Shown: positions 13,656-16,948 of the stretch, piece after piece
Layout of the letters: each line of letters begins with the position of its first letter
How positions within the stretch are numbered: position 1 is the first letter of the stretch
Assembly: GCA_018224455.1 (NCBI GenBank)
Contig: JAGTUY010000154.1
Span: 1 to 16,948 of the forward strand
Length of the DNA: 16,948 nt
Direction: 5' to 3'
Source of the DNA: Desulfosarcina sp.
Lineage (GTDB): Bacteria > Desulfobacterota > Desulfobacteria > Desulfobacterales > Desulfosarcinaceae
Made by a program: the position numbers and the translations under genes
The notes under the pieces: generated by a model
What the model was told of the DNA's origin: nothing
Database searches by the model: none
Seen by the model: only the letters and a program-made list of their open reading frames with translations

Positions 13656-15146
13656 ATGACACCTGCAATGCTTACCATTGGCGGTGCCCGCAGCGCATTG
13701 ATCGCCCAGTCCGGCCGCATGTGCAACCGGCATGGTCTGGTGGCCGGGGCCACCGGCACCGGCAAAACGGTTACCCTGCAAACCCTGGCCGAGGGCTTTT
13801 CCCGCATGGGCACGCCGGTATTTGCCGTGGATGTCAAGGGAGACCTGTCCGGTATTGCCGCGGCGGGGTCGCCCCATGCAAAGATCGACGAACGGCTGGC
13901 CAAAATTCCCTTGCCCGGTTATCGCCAGCAGCCCTGTCCCACACTGTTCTGGGATATGGACGGGAAAAACGGGTCCCCGGTGCGAACGACCATTTCAGAA
14001 ATGGGGCCGCTGCTGCTGGGCAACCTGTTGGAACTCAACGACACCCAGATCGGGGTGCTCTACGCCGGGTTCGATCTGGCCGACGATCAGGGACTGCTGC
14101 TGCTGGATCTAAAGGACCTTCGGGCGCTGCTGGCCTGGATGGGCGATAACGCAGGTTCCCTGAAATCGGAATACGGCAATATCACCGGCGCCAGTCTGGG
14201 GGCCATTCAGCGGCGGCTGCTGGTGCTGGAAGAGCAGGGGGCCGAGCGCTTTTTCGGCGAGCCGGCCCTGCAATTGACCGATCTGATGCACACGGACTTT
14301 TCCGGGCGCGGGGTCGTGAGCCTCTTCGATGCCGGCCGGTTGATCCACCATGCACCGCGTCTCTATGCGGCCTTTTTGCTCTGGCTGCTGTCGGAACTGT
14401 TTGAGCAATTGCCCGAAGTGGGTGATATGCCGGCCCCGAAGCTGGTACTCTTTTTTGACGAGGCACACCTGCTATTTTCAGGAGCGCCGAAACCGCTGCT
14501 GGACAAAATCGAACAGGTGGTCCGGTTGATCCGGTCCAAGGGCGTCGGGGTCTATTTCGTCACCCAGAACCCCATGGATCTTCCGGATAATGTATTGGGC
14601 CAACTGGGGCTTAAGGTTCAGCATGCCCTGAGGGCATTTACGCCCAAGGATCAAAAAAGCATTCGGGCCGTAGCCGCATCGTTCGTGCCCAATCCGCTAT
14701 TTGAGACGGCCGACAAGGTCACCACCCTGGGCATCGGTGAAGCCCTGGTGTCCGTGATGGGCGACGACGGCAGCCCCCAGCCGGTGCAGCAAACCCTGAT
14801 TGCGCCTCCGGAGGGGCGCATCGGTCCGATTTCGAATGACGAGCGAACGGCCGTCATGCAGCGCGCCCCGCTCCGTGGACGCTATGATGCTTCCGTGGAC
14901 AGGCAGTCTGCTTACGAAATGCTCAAGCAGCGTGCTGAAACTGCCCGGACGGCCGAAACGCAGCGGCTGAAGGAACTGGAAGCGGAGAAAAATCAACGCC
15001 AGGCCCAGCGGCGACAGACCGCCGGCGGCCGCCAGCGCCAGACGGCAGGAGAGGCCATGATCAAAAGTGCCGCACGCTCGATCGGCAGCTCAATCGGCAG
15101 GCAGATCATCCGCGGCGTGTTGGGCTCCATTTTCGGCAAACGCTGA
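13656..15146 (+). CDS. yjgR: YjgR-type HerA/FtsK-like ATPase (DUF853 family)
   Basis: A 496-residue P-loop ATPase closely matching the E. coli YjgR pattern through its length. Shared landmarks are NRHGLVAGATGTGKTVTLQTLAE (Walker A GATGTGKT at 31-38), VFAVDVKGDLSGIA, LNDTQIGVLYAGFDLADDQGLLLLDLKDLRA, YGNITGASLGAIQRRLL, the Walker B LVLFFDEAHLLF (Asp268, Glu269), VRLIRSKGVGVYFVTQNP (sensor), and LGQLGLKVQHALRAFTPKDQK. A helical, Gln/Arg/Glu-rich segment at about 415-465 is followed by a conserved C-terminus (MIKSAARSIGSSIGRQIIRG to the end). The physiological role of YjgR proteins is not settled. Start: of three in-frame ATGs (13644, 13653, 13656) the last has GGAG six bases upstream. Upstream, 13416-13643 holds only the promoter and hairpin candidates. 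It is followed after 17 bp by the small acidic ORF and lptF. Confidence 0.92.
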   Translation: MTPAMLTIGGARSALIAQSGRMCNRHGLVAGATGTGKTVTLQTLAEGFSRMGTPVFAVDVKGDLSGIAAAGSPHAKIDERLAKIPLPGYRQQPCPTLFWDMDGKNGSPVRTTISEMGPLLLGNLLELNDTQIGVLYAGFDLADDQGLLLLDLKDLRALLAWMGDNAGSLKSEYGNITGASLGAIQRRLLVLEEQGAERFFGEPALQLTDLMHTDFSGRGVVSLFDAGRLIHHAPRLYAAFLLWLLSELFEQLPEVGDMPAPKLVLFFDEAHLLFSGAPKPLLDKIEQVVRLIRSKGVGVYFVTQNPMDLPDNVLGQLGLKVQHALRAFTPKDQKSIRAVAASFVPNPLFETADKVTTLGIGEALVSVMGDDGSPQPVQQTLIAPPEGRIGPISNDERTAVMQRAPLRGRYDASVDRQSAYEMLKQRAETARTAETQRLKELEAEKNQRQAQRRQTAGGRQRQTAGEAMIKSAARSIGSSIGRQIIRGVLGSIFGKR

Positions 15147-15163
15147 GGTAAAGGAGAATTCCC

Positions 15164-15298
15164 ATGGAAGACAACGGCGACGAACTGGAAGTTGGCGGCC
15201 CTTCGGATGAAGAAGACGTAGCGTCGAATGAAACTCCTGAAGATGACGCTGTCCTGCATGAGAAAAATGGGATTTCGTCTCCCCGCGAAAATATCTGA
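15164..15298 (+). CDS. Small, highly acidic ORF (44 aa) coupled to lptF
   Basis: ATG 15164 follows an excellent ribosome-binding site (AAAGGAG, seven bases before the start). The frame ends at TGA 15296-15298, which shares its A with the lptF ATG (TGATG). The 44-residue product begins MEDNGDELEVGGPSDEEDV and contains 15 Asp/Glu against one Lys, one Arg and one His. It is probably disordered and soluble, with no signal peptide or membrane span. The ribosome-binding site, exact coupling to lptF and 17-bp spacing from yjgR argue that it is translated. It might encode a small protein or act chiefly to deliver ribosomes to lptF, which has no Shine-Dalgarno of its own at its start. I know no family for it. 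Confidence 0.65.
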   Translation: MEDNGDELEVGGPSDEEDVASNETPEDDAVLHEKNGISSPRENI

Positions 15299-16476
15299 TG
15301 ATCAATCCATTTTCCATCCTCAATCGGTATTTGTTTCTGGAGATGCTGCCGCCGTTTTTTATCAATCTGGCCTTTTTCTCCTTTATCTTTCTGATGAAAC
15401 AGATTCTCGATATCACGGACATGATTGTCAATCACAAGGTCGGTGTTGTGCCGGTATTTCTGCTGATGGCCTATACCATGCCCTATTTTCTTCAGTATAT
15501 CATCCCCATGTCCACGATGATGGCGGTCTTGATGGCGCTGTTGAGGATGTCCAGCGACAATGAAATTATGGCGCTCAAAGCCGGAGGGGTGAGTATCTAC
15601 CGTTTGTTGACGCCGGTGCTGATCTTCAGTCTGTCGGGAACCCTGATCACCGGATACATGACCATCTTCGGCGTGCCGTCGGGCGCTGAACGTTTCAAAA
15701 CGTTGCTTTATGATGTGGCCGCGGCCAACCTGAACGTCAGTTTGAAAGAGCGGACGTTTAACGACAACTTCGAACAGATCATGCTTTACGTCAATAAAAT
15801 CGATCCGCAAAGCGGTGAGCTGCATAATGTTCTCATTGAAGACGGCCGGACTGCAGGGGGCAACAATACGGTCGTTGCGCGAAGAGGAAGGCTTTTTAAC
15901 GAGCCCCAGGAAATGGTCTATTATCTGCGGCTGTACGACGGAACGATCAGCCAGGTGGACATGCGCGACCGATCTTCTCACACGATCAATTTTGAAACAT
16001 ACGACATCCGGTTGGACCTAAAAGATGTCTTTTCGACGCCGGGTAGCGCCAATCAAGATCCGGATGAAATGACCCTGCCCCATCTCAGGGACTATTTGAA
16101 ACGGGTCAGGGCCGACAAAGCCAAATACCTGGGCGCCCTGCTGAACTATCACAAGAAATTTTCGATTCCCGTGGCCTGTCTGGCCATGGGACTGCTGGCC
16201 ATGCCCTTGGGCATTCAGGCCCGCAATTCGAAAAAAGCATTCGGGATCGGGCTGGGCCTTCTCTTTTTTCTGCTGTACTATATTCTCCTTTCCGTGGGGA
16301 AGGCGTTTGGAGAAAATGGCACCTACCCACCAGTGGTCGGCATGTGGATGCCGAATGTGATCCTCGGGGGATTCGGCATTTATCTGCTGGTTCTGTCGGC
16401 GAAAGAAAAAGCGATCACCTTGATTGGGTTGAGACGGATTGTGCGTGCGATCATGAAACGGGTCGAAAGAAAATGA
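15298..16476 (+). CDS. lptF: LPS export ABC transporter permease LptF
   Basis: Inner-membrane permease of 392 residues that with LptG and the ATPase LptB extracts LPS from the inner membrane and passes it to LptC/LptA. The YjgP/YjgQ fold is visible. Membrane spans lie at about 12-38, 50-85 (VFLLMAYTMPYFLQYIIPMS and the next helix) and 100-122. A long periplasmic beta-jellyroll region follows at about 125-280 (RTFNDNFEQIMLYVNKID, VVARRGRLF). Three C-terminal spans lie at about 283-300, 312-335 and 345-368. The cytoplasmic loop NEIMALKAGGVSIYRLLTP is the characteristic coupling segment to LptB. Start: ATG 15298, overlapping the preceding small ORF by one base. It overlaps lptG by four bases (ATGA), so lptF and lptG are made together. 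Length is typical of about 360-400. No lptB, lptA or lptC is in the window. Confidence 0.93.
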   Translation: MINPFSILNRYLFLEMLPPFFINLAFFSFIFLMKQILDITDMIVNHKVGVVPVFLLMAYTMPYFLQYIIPMSTMMAVLMALLRMSSDNEIMALKAGGVSIYRLLTPVLIFSLSGTLITGYMTIFGVPSGAERFKTLLYDVAAANLNVSLKERTFNDNFEQIMLYVNKIDPQSGELHNVLIEDGRTAGGNNTVVARRGRLFNEPQEMVYYLRLYDGTISQVDMRDRSSHTINFETYDIRLDLKDVFSTPGSANQDPDEMTLPHLRDYLKRVRADKAKYLGALLNYHKKFSIPVACLAMGLLAMPLGIQARNSKKAFGIGLGLLFFLLYYILLSVGKAFGENGTYPPVVGMWMPNVILGGFGIYLLVLSAKEKAITLIGLRRIVRAIMKRVERK

Positions 16477-16948
16477 CGATTCTCTACCGCTACGTCACCA
16501 GGGAGATACTGGCCAGCTTTTTGATTGTGCTGGCTGCAGTGCTCAGTATTTATGTGGCGGTCGATTTTATAGAAAAAATTGATAATTTCATGGAGGCGGG
16601 TGTCCCGGCTATCCGTTGTGTCGTCTATCTGCTGTACAAACTGCCCTATATCTTTGTTCAGATCGCACCGGTGGGCTTTTTGTTGTCGATTCTGGTGGCA
16701 TTGGGGTTGATGAACAAAAACAATGAAGTCATCGCCCTCAGAAGCTGCGGCATCGGCAAGAACCGGCTGCTCAAACCAACCATGGTCATCGGCGTTTTTT
16801 TTGGTGCCGGGTTGTTTCTGATAGCCGAAATGCTTGTGCCGGTCTTTATGGTCAATGCGAACCGGATCTGGCTTCAGGAGGTTCGAAAAAAGAACATCTA
16901 CGCTTCCAAGACCAATGATATCTGGATGCGAGCCGCCCGGCAGATCAT
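16473..16948 (+). CDS. lptG: LPS export ABC transporter permease LptG (5' part, cut by window end)
   Basis: The reading frame opens at ATG 16473 in an ATGA overlap with the lptF stop and is still open at the window end, giving 158 residues. The sequence is LptG-like: MTILYRYVTREILASFLIVL with the first span at about 10-33, and a second spanning region around 57-90 (LLYKLPYIFVQIAPVGFLLSILVALG). The cytoplasmic coupling segment NNEVIALRSCGIGKNRLLKP is at about 87-106 and the third span at about 107-127. It then enters the periplasmic domain (WLQEVRKKNIYASKTNDIWMR). Partner of LptF in the LptB2FG complex. The C-terminal part lies outside the window, so completeness cannot be judged. Confidence 0.92.
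   Translation, partial: MTILYRYVTREILASFLIVLAAVLSIYVAVDFIEKIDNFMEAGVPAIRCVVYLLYKLPYIFVQIAPVGFLLSILVALGLMNKNNEVIALRSCGIGKNRLLKPTMVIGVFFGAGLFLIAEMLVPVFMVNANRIWLQEVRKKNIYASKTNDIWMRAARQI

Noticed and set aside
15106..15981. 291-codon open frame on the - strand opposite the small ORF and lptF
   Set aside because: It is antisense to lptF and to the end of yjgR, is rich in His, Arg and Gln as reverse-complement frames are, and has no recognisable domain.
1..16948. CRISPR array, tRNA, rRNA, insertion sequence, prophage or toxin-antitoxin pair
   Set aside because: I saw no regularly spaced repeats, cloverleaf-like genes, transposase motifs or terminal inverted repeats flanking a gene, and no recognised toxin-antitoxin genes.

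Overview
The window reads as a chromosomal segment of a Gram-negative, GC-rich bacterium with an LPS-bearing outer membrane (lptF and lptG are present). Gene content and protein style suggest a delta-proteobacterial (Desulfobacterota, Desulfosarcina/Desulfococcus-like) anaerobe. That assignment is inference from impression, not from a marker gene. No rRNA, tRNA, CRISPR array, insertion sequence or phage gene is visible.

Layout. (1) 2-499 (+): the 3' end of an unrecognised gene. (2) 541-6100 (-): a complete dipeptide ABC importer operon dppA-B-C-D-F, with very tight or overlapping junctions from dppB to dppF, a perfect 15-bp hairpin between dppA and dppB, a candidate promoter at 6187-6215 and a candidate terminator over the dppF stop. 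(3) 6302-7693 (+): an M24 Xaa-Pro-type peptidase transcribed divergently from dpp, fitting a peptide-uptake plus dipeptide-cleavage unit. (4) 7694-8063: an intergenic region with a tandem 13-bp repeat, a palindrome on a -35-like box, and a 46-codon small ORF. (5) 8064-11638 (+): a fused glutamate formimidoyltransferase/formimino-THF cyclodeaminase, a frameshifted TerC-family remnant, and a COG2509-type FAD-dependent dehydrogenase. (6) 11711-13415 (-): a two-gene unit of a GNAT acetyltransferase and an M20 metallopeptidase/deacylase with overlapping reading frames. (7) 13656-16948 (+): a YjgR-type (DUF853) HerA/FtsK-like ATPase, a very acidic 44-aa small ORF, lptF, and the start of lptG, with the last three translationally coupled.

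How the genes work together. DppA should capture di/tripeptides in the periplasm, DppBC move them across the inner membrane and DppDF power this; the divergent M24 enzyme and perhaps the M20 enzyme could process the cargo. FtcD feeds one-carbon units from formiminoglutamate (histidine or purine breakdown) into tetrahydrofolate, although no hut genes lie nearby. LptFG are the inner-membrane permeases of the LPS transporter.

I found no clear new multi-gene system. The best candidates for something undescribed are the acidic small ORF coupled to lptF, the small ORF and repeat-rich control region before ftcD, and the overlapping GNAT/M20 pair. The most evident structural oddity is the TerC remnant, whose frame breaks all sit at GGGG runs and so may be either real decay or sequence error.
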